Notes: generated from the letters alone by a model not told the origin. Counted from the first letter of the stretch, positions 47,586 through 57,185 are shown. The stretch is DNA of 64,000 nucleotides from Sphingobacteriales bacterium (GCA_025353765.1 JANXOD010000008.1:1-64000); one strand, 5' to 3'. Program-made: numbers and translations.

Positions 47586-50003
47586 ATGATGTTCAAAAGA
47601 AAATTGCTTTTATTAATTAATCTCACTCTGTGTTCAATATCTGTTTTAGCTCAATTGAAAGGTTCAGAGATTTCCGGTACTGTTACTGATGGAAATTCAA
47701 AAGCCCCTATTGAATTTGCTAACGTGCAATTATTAAAATCTATTGATAGTAGTATAGTAAAAGCTACAGCCACAGATAAAAAAGGGAGATTTACTATTAA
47801 GAACGTGGCTATAGGTAACTATATTTTGCTTTGTACTTTTATCAGTTATGAAAAAGTAAAACTGCCAATATCAATAAGTGCAGGGCAGCAAAAATATAAT
47901 ACTGGTATCATTAAAATCTCTTCCCTTTCACAAACAATGGATGCTGTTCTGGTTACCACAAAAAAATCTATGCTCAATACTTCTATTGACCGAAAAATAT
48001 ATAATGTTGGTCAGGATATCATGGCGCAAAGCGGTTCTGCTTCAGATATTTTAAAGAATGTTCCTTCAGTAGAAGTTGATATTGATGGTGGCGTAAGTCT
48101 TAGAGGTTCTGCGGAAGTTATGATACTTATTGATGGGAAACCTTCTCCATTAATGGGTAAAACAAGAGCGGAAGTGCTTCAACAATTACCTGCTAATTCC
48201 ATTGAAAGAATTGAAGTTATTACAAATCCATCAGCAAGATTTAAACCCGATGGAACTGCCGGCATAATTAATATTGTAATGAAAAAAAATATAAAGAGCG
48301 GTTGGAATGGAACGGCTACAGGGAATATTGGAACTAATAACCGTTACAATGGAAGTCTTAATCTAAATTATAAAACAAATAATTTAAATGTTTTTGGGAG
48401 TTATGGTATAAGGCAGGATAGCAGAAGAAGGATAAACATAATTGATCGCCAGGAAATTGACTCTTCGGGACATACTTCGTTATTCTATAATGAACAAAAC
48501 GTTTCCCCTGCACGACCACTTTCTCATTTATTTTCAGGAGGTGCAGAATATAAATTAGATGATCATAACAGTATTGGTATTTCAGGCAATCACTCTAATC
48601 GTTATCTTACTAAGAATGACATTGCAAACAAATATTATTATTCCCCTTCACACGTCCTTACCCAGCAATATGACCGTTTGCGTTATGATCCTGAATATGA
48701 GATAGAGAGTGATGCCACTGCTTTTTGGCAACATGATTTTAAAAAAGAAGATCATAACATACGTTTTGAATATAATAAATCATGGCAAAATGAACAGGAA
48801 GATAATCACTTCACCAATAAATATAATTTTCCTATAGCAGCTACTACCTATGATAATACTTTAATAAAACAAACGAGCAAAGAAAATCACATCACTGCTG
48901 ATTATTCAAACCCAATATCAGAGAATGCAAAGTTGGAATTAGGTTATGATGGTTCCTTTAATGTTTATGACCCCATTTTTTACGGTGAGTATTTTGATGC
49001 CTATCAGCAAAAGTTTATTATGGATGTTACTAAATCAAATAAATTTATTTATGATCAAAAGCTCAATGCTATTTATGCAACATATCAACGGAGCTATGGT
49101 GCATTTGGTTACTCTGCAGGGTTGCGAGGAGAGCAAACCAATATTAAAGCAAACCTGGTTTCAATAGATTCTGTTTTGAACAACAGCTATTTTAAGCTTT
49201 ATCCTACCATACATTTTGATTACAAAGTTAAAAATGGAGATTTGCAATTGAATTACAGCAGAAGGGTTCGTCGCCCTGAAGCAGATGACCTAAACCCTTT
49301 TCCAGAATATGCTGATCCAAGAAATTTACGTGCAGGTAATCCCAAATTATTGCCTGAAATTATTAATTCTATTGAGTTTGGATATAAATGGCAAAATGAT
49401 AAATATTCATTTGTACCCAGCCTTTATTACCGCTACAAACAAAACGGGTTTACACAGGTTATCTCAAAATTTAATGATTCAACTTTTCTGACAACTCAAC
49501 AAAATTTATCAAATGATCAGTCCGCAGGTTTAGAATTAATTGTTTCTGCAAAGCCAGCTAAATTTGTACAAACAAACCTTATTTCTAATATTTTTTATGA
49601 TATGATTGATGCATCAAACCTTGGATTTACCGCAAAAAAATCTGTTATTTCCATGAGCGCAAACTTCAACAGTACTTTTATTGTTACTAAAAATACCATG
49701 CTGCAAATCAGCAGTAATTATCGTTCTGCAAGATTAACTCCACAAGGAAAATCTTATGGCACATTTGTTTTTAATGCCGGTGTTAGACAGGATCTTTTTA
49801 AAAAGAAATTATCTTTAACGCTAACAGGTTTTGATCTTTTTAAAACGTTACAGGAAAAAAGGGAATTAAATACTCCTTTTTTGAAACAGCTCAATATTGG
49901 AAGGCGTGATGCACAAATATTCTATTTTGGTGCTGCATATCACTTTGGTAAAACGATAAAAAAATCAAGCGAAGAGAAATTGCAATTTGATAGTGGGCTA
50001 TAA
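47586..50003 (+). CDS. Outer-membrane TonB-dependent-type beta-barrel protein with CarboxypepD_reg domain
   Basis: About 805 aa. The signal peptide follows MMFKRKLLLLINLTLCSISV, so I start at 47586 (next Met at 47589) rather than upstream, where 23 residues precede the signal. A CarboxypepD_reg-like domain (ISGTVTDGNSKAPIEFANVQ) follows, then a plug region (GSASDILKNVPSVEVDIDGG, SIERIEVITNPSARF) and an outer-membrane barrel (OMP_b-brl_3 type) ending in an aromatic strand (AQIFYFGAAYHF) before a short tail. The ligand is unknown. It is next to PAP2 and the two-component system, so it is likely regulated by them. Confidence 0.88.
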   Translation: MMFKRKLLLLINLTLCSISVLAQLKGSEISGTVTDGNSKAPIEFANVQLLKSIDSSIVKATATDKKGRFTIKNVAIGNYILLCTFISYEKVKLPISISAGQQKYNTGIIKISSLSQTMDAVLVTTKKSMLNTSIDRKIYNVGQDIMAQSGSASDILKNVPSVEVDIDGGVSLRGSAEVMILIDGKPSPLMGKTRAEVLQQLPANSIERIEVITNPSARFKPDGTAGIINIVMKKNIKSGWNGTATGNIGTNNRYNGSLNLNYKTNNLNVFGSYGIRQDSRRRINIIDRQEIDSSGHTSLFYNEQNVSPARPLSHLFSGGAEYKLDDHNSIGISGNHSNRYLTKNDIANKYYYSPSHVLTQQYDRLRYDPEYEIESDATAFWQHDFKKEDHNIRFEYNKSWQNEQEDNHFTNKYNFPIAATTYDNTLIKQTSKENHITADYSNPISENAKLELGYDGSFNVYDPIFYGEYFDAYQQKFIMDVTKSNKFIYDQKLNAIYATYQRSYGAFGYSAGLRGEQTNIKANLVSIDSVLNNSYFKLYPTIHFDYKVKNGDLQLNYSRRVRRPEADDLNPFPEYADPRNLRAGNPKLLPEIINSIEFGYKWQNDKYSFVPSLYYRYKQNGFTQVISKFNDSTFLTTQQNLSNDQSAGLELIVSAKPAKFVQTNLISNIFYDMIDASNLGFTAKKSVISMSANFNSTFIVTKNTMLQISSNYRSARLTPQGKSYGTFVFNAGVRQDLFKKKLSLTLTGFDLFKTLQEKRELNTPFLKQLNIGRRDAQIFYFGAAYHFGKTIKKSSEEKLQFDSGL

Positions 50004-50040
50004 AAAAGTATTTTACTTATTGACTCTTTAAAAAATTTAT

Positions 50041-50454
50041 ATGTGGTGGATTTATGCTTTATTAGCTGCTTTTTTTGCAGCGCTTACAGCAATATTTGCA
50101 AAAGTTGGTATAAAAGGAGTTGATACTGATTTAGCTACTGCAATAAGAACGGTTGTAATCTTAATAATTGCATGGGGCATTGCAATTTTCCGGGGCGGGG
50201 TTTTTACAATAACAACATTATCAAAACAAAATATTTTGTTCCTATGCTTTTCGGGTATTGCAACAGGGCTTTCTTGGATATTTTATTTTAAAGCCTTGCA
50301 AATTGGTAAGGTTTCTCAAGTGGCACCCGTAGATAAATTGAGTGTGGCAATTGCTATTATTTTATCAGTTGTTTTTTTAGGGGAAACTTTATCACTAAAA
50401 ATTGCAGCTGGTGCATTACTAATAATAGCAGGTACAATTATTTTGATTTTATAA
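50041..50454 (+). CDS. EamA/DMT-family small membrane protein
   Basis: A 137-aa membrane protein with about five hydrophobic segments and the half-length EamA pattern (WIYALLAAFFAALTAIFAKV at the start, VAPVDKLSVAIAIILSVVFL near the end). Full-size EamA exporters have two such halves, so this one may act as a dimer. It is 38 bases after the barrel gene and 13 bases before the second COG4705 gene. The transported substrate is unknown. Confidence 0.85.
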   Translation: MWWIYALLAAFFAALTAIFAKVGIKGVDTDLATAIRTVVILIIAWGIAIFRGGVFTITTLSKQNILFLCFSGIATGLSWIFYFKALQIGKVSQVAPVDKLSVAIAIILSVVFLGETLSLKIAAGALLIIAGTIILIL

Positions 50455-50466
50455 GATTTAAACATT

Positions 50467-51234
50467 ATGAAAAGTACATTAAATAAGGTTGCAAAAATTA
50501 CTGTTTTCTTTTGGATAATGAAAGTGATTGCTACAACGCTTGGAGAAATGCTTGGTGATTTCTTTTCAATGACTTTAAATTTGGGTTATATAGTTAGCCT
50601 TGGTATTACTGTTGGTTTATTTTTAATTGTATTGATAATGCAGTTACGGGCAAATAAATACCATCCTGCACTTTATTGGTTAGTTATTGTAGGTACAACA
50701 ACTGTTGGTACTGAAATATCTGACCTTATGGACAGAACATTGGGGCTTGGGTATGCACTCGGTTCGCTTATACTCTTTTTGTGTTTATTACTCACTTTAT
50801 TTTTATGGCATAAAAACCAAAAAGAAATAAAAGTTTATCCTATAACCGAAGTAAGAGTAGAAATGTTTTATTGGATAGCTATATTGTTCTCAAATAGCTT
50901 AGGTACTGCCTTCGGTGATTATCTTACAGACAATATGAGATTGAGTTATTTAGAAGGTGCTGGTATAACAGCAGCAATAATAATTATTGTTGTTCTTGTA
51001 CATTATTTTACTAAAATCAATGAGATATTGCTTTTTTGGATAGCTTTTATTTTTACACGTCCTTTTGGAGCAACTTTTGGAGACTTACTTACAAAATCTT
51101 TGGCAAAAGGAGGTTTAAATTTTGGAAGAGGTACTGCCACCTTAATTGCCGCTGCAATGTTGGCTATAATAATTTATTTTTCTGATAGGAACGAGAAGGC
51201 TGGGGAATTAGAAACTAAGAGATCCCAGTTTTAA
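50467..51234 (+). CDS. COG4705 membrane protein (paralogue of 42544-43344)
   Basis: A 255-aa protein with the same fourfold pattern as the first copy: TTLGEMLGDFFSM, TTVGTEISDLMD, NSLGTAFGDYLTDN and RPFGATFGDLLTKS. The similarity to the 42.5-kb protein (start KVAKITVFFWIMKVIATTLGE versus KVPQITFYFWVIKVLCTTVGE) is clear. It closes the rightward operon and is followed by a hairpin terminator and repeat A2. Confidence 0.8.
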   Translation: MKSTLNKVAKITVFFWIMKVIATTLGEMLGDFFSMTLNLGYIVSLGITVGLFLIVLIMQLRANKYHPALYWLVIVGTTTVGTEISDLMDRTLGLGYALGSLILFLCLLLTLFLWHKNQKEIKVYPITEVRVEMFYWIAILFSNSLGTAFGDYLTDNMRLSYLEGAGITAAIIIIVVLVHYFTKINEILLFWIAFIFTRPFGATFGDLLTKSLAKGGLNFGRGTATLIAAAMLAIIIYFSDRNEKAGELETKRSQF

Positions 51235-51250
51235 TGCGTGTAATCATAAT

Positions 51251-51281
51251 ATTTAAAGCCCTGAATTTCAGGGCTTTAAAT
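51251..51281 (+). terminator. 15-bp hairpin after the second COG4705 gene
   Basis: ATTTAAAGCCCTGAA (51251-51265) and TTCAGGGCTTTAAAT (51267-51281) form a perfect inverted repeat with one central base. Repeat A2 starts 5 bases further on. Confidence 0.8.
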
Positions 51282-51285
51282 TAGT

Positions 51286-51380
51286 GTCGCCCTGCCTGTA
51301 CAAATTTCGAACCTATTTTTAGCAGATTTAAAGCTATTAGTAAAATTGATTGCTTAAAAAATCTTAGTCGCAATAAAACT
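51286..51380 (-). repeat. Repeat A, copy 2: left boundary of the defence cassette
   Basis: About 90% identical to 42101-42196, same orientation. It lies between the terminator above and the 3' end of the defence operon. The minus-strand frame also ends FVQAGR, then H and a TAA just before the hairpin. Confidence 0.85.
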
Positions 51381-51495
51381 AAAATTGAAGATTTTAAGGG
51401 TTAGATATTACAATTAAAGTGTTTCAATATTAGTTACACTATATTTCGTAGCTGTAATTACCAATATTGTTGCACCTATTATAATTAGATTCACC

Positions 51496-53496
51496 TTAAG
51501 TAGAATCATTATTTACCTCAAGTAAGTAGCGACAAGTATAGGCTGTATAGGAAGGATATATATGCTCAAAGTACATTTTACTGAAAATTCCAACATTTAG
51601 ATACATTATTTTTTTAGTGGCTTCATCAGTAATTTTAATACCGCGATTTTTATAAATAAATAAGCCACTGTTTTTTTGATTATCTACAATTTTCATAGTT
51701 TCCTTTCGTGAAAGCCATTCCGCTTTTAATCCATAATTAGAAAACAACATTAAATATTGGTCTATATTTAGCATGAAAAATAACTTTGTTCTTCCGAATA
51801 AGATGTCAAATAAAAAATCTTTTGAAAATGGTAAAAACAATAGTGGTTTATTTAATGACCTAATTACATGTAAGAAATCCATTATAATAAAGTTATTACC
51901 TGAATGCTGACCTATAGAATCTAGAATTGAAGGACCAATAAATTTTAATGGGCCTTTGTATAAGGCAATGTGCAAGCAATCTTCAATTACATCATAAGCC
52001 CATAAATTTCTCGCTTCTAATTGCTTTTGGAGCTTACGCAGCTTATCATCAAATTTAGGAGTGTCTTCTCTAGGAGTTATAATCTTAACCGATTTACCTG
52101 ATTTATCTACTCCTTTATCATTATTTAAAATGTTGGTAAGATTTATCATCTCCCTTAATTGTTTAAGATTCCGATCTAACTGTTTAATTGACTTTCCATC
52201 CAATTTTAAATTATCTATTATTTTTTCTAAAGGTTCATCCGAATTTATTATATCCTCAAGGATTTTAAAAATCTCCTGATTCTTTACTCCTTCTTTAACT
52301 TCAACGAATTCGAGTGATTTATTCTCTTTCATTATCATTATATCTCCTGATTGGATATAGGCGGACAGGTCAGTAATCAGTGCGAAATCAAGATCATTTT
52401 TATTTATTTCATCAGCAGCCCTGATAACAGAGGCTATATTTGATTTTAAAAGTCTTTTTTCTCCTTTAACATCCTGATACAGTCGTCTTGCTATATACAG
52501 TTGTCCTTTTATCATCTGCCATGCTATAGTATCAATTAAGTGTCTTAATATATGTTCCTTACTTTCAATACCTATAACAGAAGCATTTAGTTCTAAAACC
52601 TGAGACTTATTTTTTTCATTATCTAAACTTTTTAGAACCAGTTTCAATTTATATTTTTCAACTTCAAAAGCTAACATTAATGCTAATATTTTTTGTTGCG
52701 CTTTTTTAAATCCTTCATGGCAATTTTTTATAAAGGCTTCCCTGTTTTGTTCAATGAAGTTTTTAAAATCTGAGGGGTTAAATTTTTTATCTTTAACAGT
52801 CTTATCAAAGCCATAGTGACAAATAAGATCAGCAATCTCTATAACTTGATCTTCAAATTTATTTAACTCATCTTTTTTTTTGAGTTGTAAGGGTCTTTGA
52901 TTATCCAGTTTAGCAATGGCTTCTTCTAATGATTGTGTTTGTGTATATTCAAGAATATTCTTTTCATATTCGTCACTCAAAGGCGTAACTATCCCATTAC
53001 TTTTGGCATTTAATAGGTATCGAATGCCATCCATTTGTTTATCTCCAGCATCATTAAGTATAGATTTAATTGCGAGATCAGCAAGTATGTTAGGTGAATT
53101 AACACCAAGATTAGATGCAATAGATGTATAAATAACTTTGTTAATCCCTTCAAAATTTTCTAAGGTTCTAACTTGCACACTATCCTTCCCGGGATTGGCC
53201 TTCTTTTTATACTTCTTATTTGTATCAGCTTCTCTTATTTCCCTCCGCCAAAGCATATTTTCAGCTTCTTCTATAGAAATGCTTTTATCTAAGACCAGAA
53301 TTACTCCATTTACCTGTGCCCCTTCATTTTCTATGGGAATAAGCGTAGGAGCATAATCTCTTGATTTACTCATCCTGGCATATTCAACATTGAAAGGAGT
53401 AACGCAGGAAATCCGTTCAATAATTAATGGGGCAATTTCACTACCTGGTTCATTAATTAATGACCCGTAAGCTAAGATTCCTATAGTCGTTTCCAT
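51496..53496 (-). CDS. GGCT-like domain fused to a putative PD-(D/E)xK nuclease, last gene of the defence operon
   Basis: A 666-aa protein that I do not recognise as a described defence protein. Residues 1-180 look like a gamma-glutamylcyclotransferase-like (AIG2/BtrG) fold: GILAYGSLINEPG with the YGSL substrate loop, AQVNGVILVLDKSI and a Glu-rich segment NMLWRREIREADT that could supply the catalytic acid. Residues 200-370 are helical. Near 384-403, GDIMIMKENKSLEFVEVKEG has the spacing of a PD-(D/E)xK nuclease (Asp385, Glu399, Lys401). The remaining 250 residues have no clear match. It starts 15 bases after the UvrD-like gene, so it is translated with the Gabija-like pair. Confidence 0.75.
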   Translation of the reverse strand: METTIGILAYGSLINEPGSEIAPLIIERISCVTPFNVEYARMSKSRDYAPTLIPIENEGAQVNGVILVLDKSISIEEAENMLWRREIREADTNKKYKKKANPGKDSVQVRTLENFEGINKVIYTSIASNLGVNSPNILADLAIKSILNDAGDKQMDGIRYLLNAKSNGIVTPLSDEYEKNILEYTQTQSLEEAIAKLDNQRPLQLKKKDELNKFEDQVIEIADLICHYGFDKTVKDKKFNPSDFKNFIEQNREAFIKNCHEGFKKAQQKILALMLAFEVEKYKLKLVLKSLDNEKNKSQVLELNASVIGIESKEHILRHLIDTIAWQMIKGQLYIARRLYQDVKGEKRLLKSNIASVIRAADEINKNDLDFALITDLSAYIQSGDIMIMKENKSLEFVEVKEGVKNQEIFKILEDIINSDEPLEKIIDNLKLDGKSIKQLDRNLKQLREMINLTNILNNDKGVDKSGKSVKIITPREDTPKFDDKLRKLQKQLEARNLWAYDVIEDCLHIALYKGPLKFIGPSILDSIGQHSGNNFIIMDFLHVIRSLNKPLLFLPFSKDFLFDILFGRTKLFFMLNIDQYLMLFSNYGLKAEWLSRKETMKIVDNQKNSGLFIYKNRGIKITDEATKKIMYLNVGIFSKMYFEHIYPSYTAYTCRYLLEVNNDST

Positions 53497-53511
53497 ATCA
53501 CTATTGCTTTA

Positions 53512-55248
53512 CTAAAGTATAATTATATCGTTGCCGAACTTAGATTTCAAATCAATGTCGCTATAAGTATCAGGAATGCCTAAACACAATAGTTTTCGAG
53601 GTCTTGAAATACCAACGTAAATTAATCGTTGCTTTTCTGTTGGCATATCAACAGGCTCAATAAAATGATCTAATGAAATGTTTTGGGCAGTATTATTTTC
53701 ACTTAAAATTAGCAGTACAGAATCAAACGTCATTCCTTTTACTTGATGAATGGTTGTTATGGGTAAATTGCTTTCAGTAGTTGCTTTCTTAAAATATTGA
53801 TTAATCGGGCTTTCGAGAGTTTTTACATCAAATTTATTGGAAGACCTTTTTCTGATGCCAAAATCAAGATTGGCTGATAACACTAGAGTTTCCTTAAGAT
53901 ACTTTTCCGTATCCATTGTCCATTGCTTTATAGATAGATCAAAAGCGGGCATAGCACGAATTAAGTTAAAAACCTGTGCATGTAATTCATGGTTAGATTG
54001 GTTTTCATCTTCCTTTTCTCTTAAATCTTTAAAACCCAAACCAGGGTTCAATAAAGCAATAAATAATCTTTTAACTTTACGAACGGCTTCCTTTATTTCG
54101 TTTGATTCCAAATGAATTTTAGCTTCAATTAGCTTGTAAGGCAAATCATTACTCCAAGGTTCAAATGAGGCATGCCTTCCTAATAGGGAATTTCGTAAAG
54201 TATTACCTCTTACTAAAATTCGATTATTATCAAAGGATTTATCTAAACATAGCTTTTCATAAATTGGAATTATAAATGCTGGCGAACCAACTGGATATTT
54301 TAAAATATGTGGATATAAATCATCTTCAGTATTATTGCAAGAACTAATTGGTGCCTCTCCCTTTCTTCTCAAAGGGCTGAATATATTTACTATTCTTTGA
54401 GTAGACCTTCTGTTTTCCGAAAGACAAAGTCTCCTCCAGTTATTTTTATCATCAAACTTCTGTAAGAATAATTCGGGGCTTGCATTTCTCCATTGATATA
54501 AACATTGATAAGGGTCGCCCACTAAATCTAAATGCTCTAGCCCACCTTTTGTTAACTCATCAAGAATAGTATGTTGAATTTCAGATGTGTCGTCTTGCGC
54601 CTCATCTATTATCAAATAAGGAAATCTTGAAGCTAGATATTTTGATACTCGTGGAAATTGCTGCAATATCTTCAGGGCAAACAATGCAGAATCGGATATT
54701 TTTAATAATAGTGCTTTATATTGAGCTTCCTTTATTGCATTTCCGTACTTCACAAAATCCGTATCATCACTTTTATCATGCCCATCCCAAATAATGTTAC
54801 CATCAAAATCAATTTTACTTGGCGCAAAACGATATATAAAGTTCTTGTATGTCTTTATAAACTGCCAGTTATTTTGAAATAATCGATCTATATAACTAAT
54901 GTCATCAACTATTCTGAACCGTTTATTATTATCCATTAACTTATGGATAAATGGAAGGGCAATGTTCATATTAACAAAGCTATCTATAGTTGAGATGGTA
55001 TGCGGATAACTCAAAGGAAACCCACTTGCTTCCCTGAACTTTTCCGCAATTTCATTTTTAGCTACATTTGTAAAAGATAAGCAAGCAATGCCGCCTGAAC
55101 TTCCATAGGAAAAGTCCCAATCGCTAACTAATTTTATTAGCTTATGAGCAATGGTCGAAGTCTTTCCGCTACCTGGGCAGGCATTTAGCACTACTTTTCC
55201 TAATGCCTCAATATATGTTTGTTGTTCGGCAGTAGAGATAAAACTCAT
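53512..55248 (-). CDS. gajB: UvrD/Rep-like helicase, Gabija GajB-like
   Basis: Superfamily 1 helicase of 578 aa. Motifs are visible in order: Walker A ACPGSGKTSTIAHKL (23-37), Ia SFTNVAKNEIAEKF, II YLIIDEAQDDTSE, III LVGDPYQCLYQWRN, IV CLSENRRSTQRIV, V TTIHQVKGMTFDSVLL and VI RLIYVGISRPRKLL. The start overlaps the stop of the OLD-family gene by 4 bases. An OLD ATPase-TOPRIM gene followed by a UvrD-like helicase is the two-gene Gabija anti-phage architecture (GajA plus GajB), and the sizes fit. Confidence 0.85.
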   Translation of the reverse strand: MSFISTAEQQTYIEALGKVVLNACPGSGKTSTIAHKLIKLVSDWDFSYGSSGGIACLSFTNVAKNEIAEKFREASGFPLSYPHTISTIDSFVNMNIALPFIHKLMDNNKRFRIVDDISYIDRLFQNNWQFIKTYKNFIYRFAPSKIDFDGNIIWDGHDKSDDTDFVKYGNAIKEAQYKALLLKISDSALFALKILQQFPRVSKYLASRFPYLIIDEAQDDTSEIQHTILDELTKGGLEHLDLVGDPYQCLYQWRNASPELFLQKFDDKNNWRRLCLSENRRSTQRIVNIFSPLRRKGEAPISSCNNTEDDLYPHILKYPVGSPAFIIPIYEKLCLDKSFDNNRILVRGNTLRNSLLGRHASFEPWSNDLPYKLIEAKIHLESNEIKEAVRKVKRLFIALLNPGLGFKDLREKEDENQSNHELHAQVFNLIRAMPAFDLSIKQWTMDTEKYLKETLVLSANLDFGIRKRSSNKFDVKTLESPINQYFKKATTESNLPITTIHQVKGMTFDSVLLILSENNTAQNISLDHFIEPVDMPTEKQRLIYVGISRPRKLLCLGIPDTYSDIDLKSKFGNDIIIL

Positions 55249-57140
55249 TTAGTTATTTGTTTTATTAAATGAGGAACTGCATTATTAATATATTCAGGAA
55301 CTACAAAATATTCTTTGGCATGTTGTATATTATCAATTAAAAAAATTGAAAAATCTTGTGCAAATTCTGCTTTTGAAGGCAGCATTTTCCATATTAGTAA
55401 CCATAAGGTATATTGCTGCTCATCTGATAATTCATCTCCTGCTACTCCGTCCAAATAATTATTAATTTTATTTATCTTCTTCTTCAAACCTGGATGCGCC
55501 GACACATATTTCAAGAGTAAATTATCAGCATTTGCTTTCTTTGATTTACCTAAATTTTCTTTTATTAATGCAAATTCAAATGTCTTAAATCCCGATTGTA
55601 GCATAACTCCATCGGTAACATCTTTAATTAGTTTGCTAATGTTATTTATTCTGGTTGCAGGTATCGCTTCTTCAATCTTTTCTCTCAATTCTTTAACTGT
55701 GGCAGATTCTACAATTAATTTCTTGAATGAATATTTCGAGTCCTTTGATTCAGGAAACCTGTCATCATCTGTTATTATCGATAATGGTAGAGAAAGTGTT
55801 TTGTGGGGTTCAGTTGAATTGAATAAATAAATGAAAGGATAAAATGATATACCGTCTGCATTCACCAGTTCAATCTTATAATCTTCTAATTTATAGTTGA
55901 GTATTCTTGCAAAAACTGGAATTAATAGTTCTTCGGAAATTCCTTCCACAAAAAGCGCTCCTTTAGAAAAGAATAATTGTGATTTTGTAACATCAATATA
56001 TCTTTCCAATTGCTTCTTCCTTACAATTGGATCATCCTGAAAAGCGTCTTCATCATCTTCTATTATTTCATTAGGCTCTCTGCCTTCAAAGCAATCAGAA
56101 ATATTTATAGTTTTGTTATTCTTATTTAGCAATATGAGATTATCAATAGGAACTTTTGACGTAAGCGTTGGAGAGTGACTTGTTATGAATAATTGTGAAT
56201 TTTCTTTACCGTTTGTTTCCTTTAAAAACTCAAATAAACTAAGTTGTAATTGAGGATGCAAATGGGCTTCTGGCTCCTCAATCAATAAAGCAAAATGAGA
56301 AATGGTGTCATCTTCCAATTGATGATTAATATCCCCTAAAATCGTTGCTATATATATGAGATTATTAAAACCGAGGCTATTTTGCTTTAAATTAAACCCT
56401 TCTCCCTCAAGTGTCTTTTTATCATGAGGTAAAAATGGCTTAATGATGTTTACAATATATTCCGCCTTTGATTCCTCAATTCTTAGCCCTATTTGATTCT
56501 CTATTGACTGCTTATAAATTCCTGTCAGATTAGAGTTAATTGACTGTTTTGAGTCAATTACTTCTTTCAATTTCAACAATTCATCATTGGCATTTTTCAT
56601 AAGAGTTTCATAGGACAACTGGCTTTTATTTTTTTCGACCTGCCTACTTATTAGACTTCCTAAAGTATTTCCTCTGTTTGTGAGCAAATCTCTTGTACTA
56701 TCTCTTAATGCGCCTAAGTAGTAGTGTAAGAAAAGCTGGAATGTTTCGCTATCAGCCCTTTGTCCTTCAATTTCTCCAGTATAATAACTAAAAAGTACTT
56801 TTTGATTATCTTTCTTATATATCAAAGTCACTTTAGCAAAATCATTTTCCTCTTTATCAGCAAGCACTAAATATTCATAAAAAGCTCCTTTCTGTTTGGA
56901 ACTTAATCCTTTGAAATCATAGCTAATTTTTATTACATCGGAAACTAAATAAAAGTCATCTGTTGTAACATATAAATCTCTCTGCTGTTTCCCCAGGTTA
57001 TATAGCATACGTATAGCATCTATCAAAGCCGTTTTATGACTTCCATTTTCACCAATAATTACGTTTATGTCTTTTTGGAATCCAACTGTTAGGCTTTTGA
57101 TTCCTTTGTAGTTTTCAATGAAAATTGATGCTAAATACAT
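55245..57140 (-). CDS. gajA: OLD-family ATPase-TOPRIM nuclease, Gabija GajA-like
   Basis: A 631-aa class 2 OLD protein. The ABC ATPase part has Walker A IGENGSHKTALIDA (29-42; a His replaces the usual Gly before Lys), a signature-like NSLGFNNLIYIA and Walker B ALLIEEPEAHLHPQLQL (284-300), then the H-loop ITSHSPTL. The TOPRIM domain begins ALFVEGISEELLIPVFARIL (395-414) and has the Asp cluster in LSIITDDDRFPE near 458-460. In Gabija the ATPase restrains the nuclease until nucleotides are depleted by phage. The gene is followed directly by the helicase gene. Confidence 0.85.
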   Translation of the reverse strand: MYLASIFIENYKGIKSLTVGFQKDINVIIGENGSHKTALIDAIRMLYNLGKQQRDLYVTTDDFYLVSDVIKISYDFKGLSSKQKGAFYEYLVLADKEENDFAKVTLIYKKDNQKVLFSYYTGEIEGQRADSETFQLFLHYYLGALRDSTRDLLTNRGNTLGSLISRQVEKNKSQLSYETLMKNANDELLKLKEVIDSKQSINSNLTGIYKQSIENQIGLRIEESKAEYIVNIIKPFLPHDKKTLEGEGFNLKQNSLGFNNLIYIATILGDINHQLEDDTISHFALLIEEPEAHLHPQLQLSLFEFLKETNGKENSQLFITSHSPTLTSKVPIDNLILLNKNNKTINISDCFEGREPNEIIEDDEDAFQDDPIVRKKQLERYIDVTKSQLFFSKGALFVEGISEELLIPVFARILNYKLEDYKIELVNADGISFYPFIYLFNSTEPHKTLSLPLSIITDDDRFPESKDSKYSFKKLIVESATVKELREKIEEAIPATRINNISKLIKDVTDGVMLQSGFKTFEFALIKENLGKSKKANADNLLLKYVSAHPGLKKKINKINNYLDGVAGDELSDEQQYTLWLLIWKMLPSKAEFAQDFSIFLIDNIQHAKEYFVVPEYINNAVPHLIKQITK

Positions 57141-57185
57141 GGTTCTTATCTTATGAATGCTATTATATAAGCTGCTTAAATTTTA

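Noticed and set aside
42101-51380. 9.2-kb segment between the two A repeats as a composite transposon
   Set aside because: No transposase or integrase gene lies inside or beside it, and the A repeats look like a coding relic rather than insertion-sequence ends.
53512-57140. OLD/UvrD pair as ordinary DNA repair genes
   Set aside because: The strict gene pair with overlap, next to Abi and Fic genes and mobilisation genes, fits a defence system much better; housekeeping UvrD/AddAB are larger.
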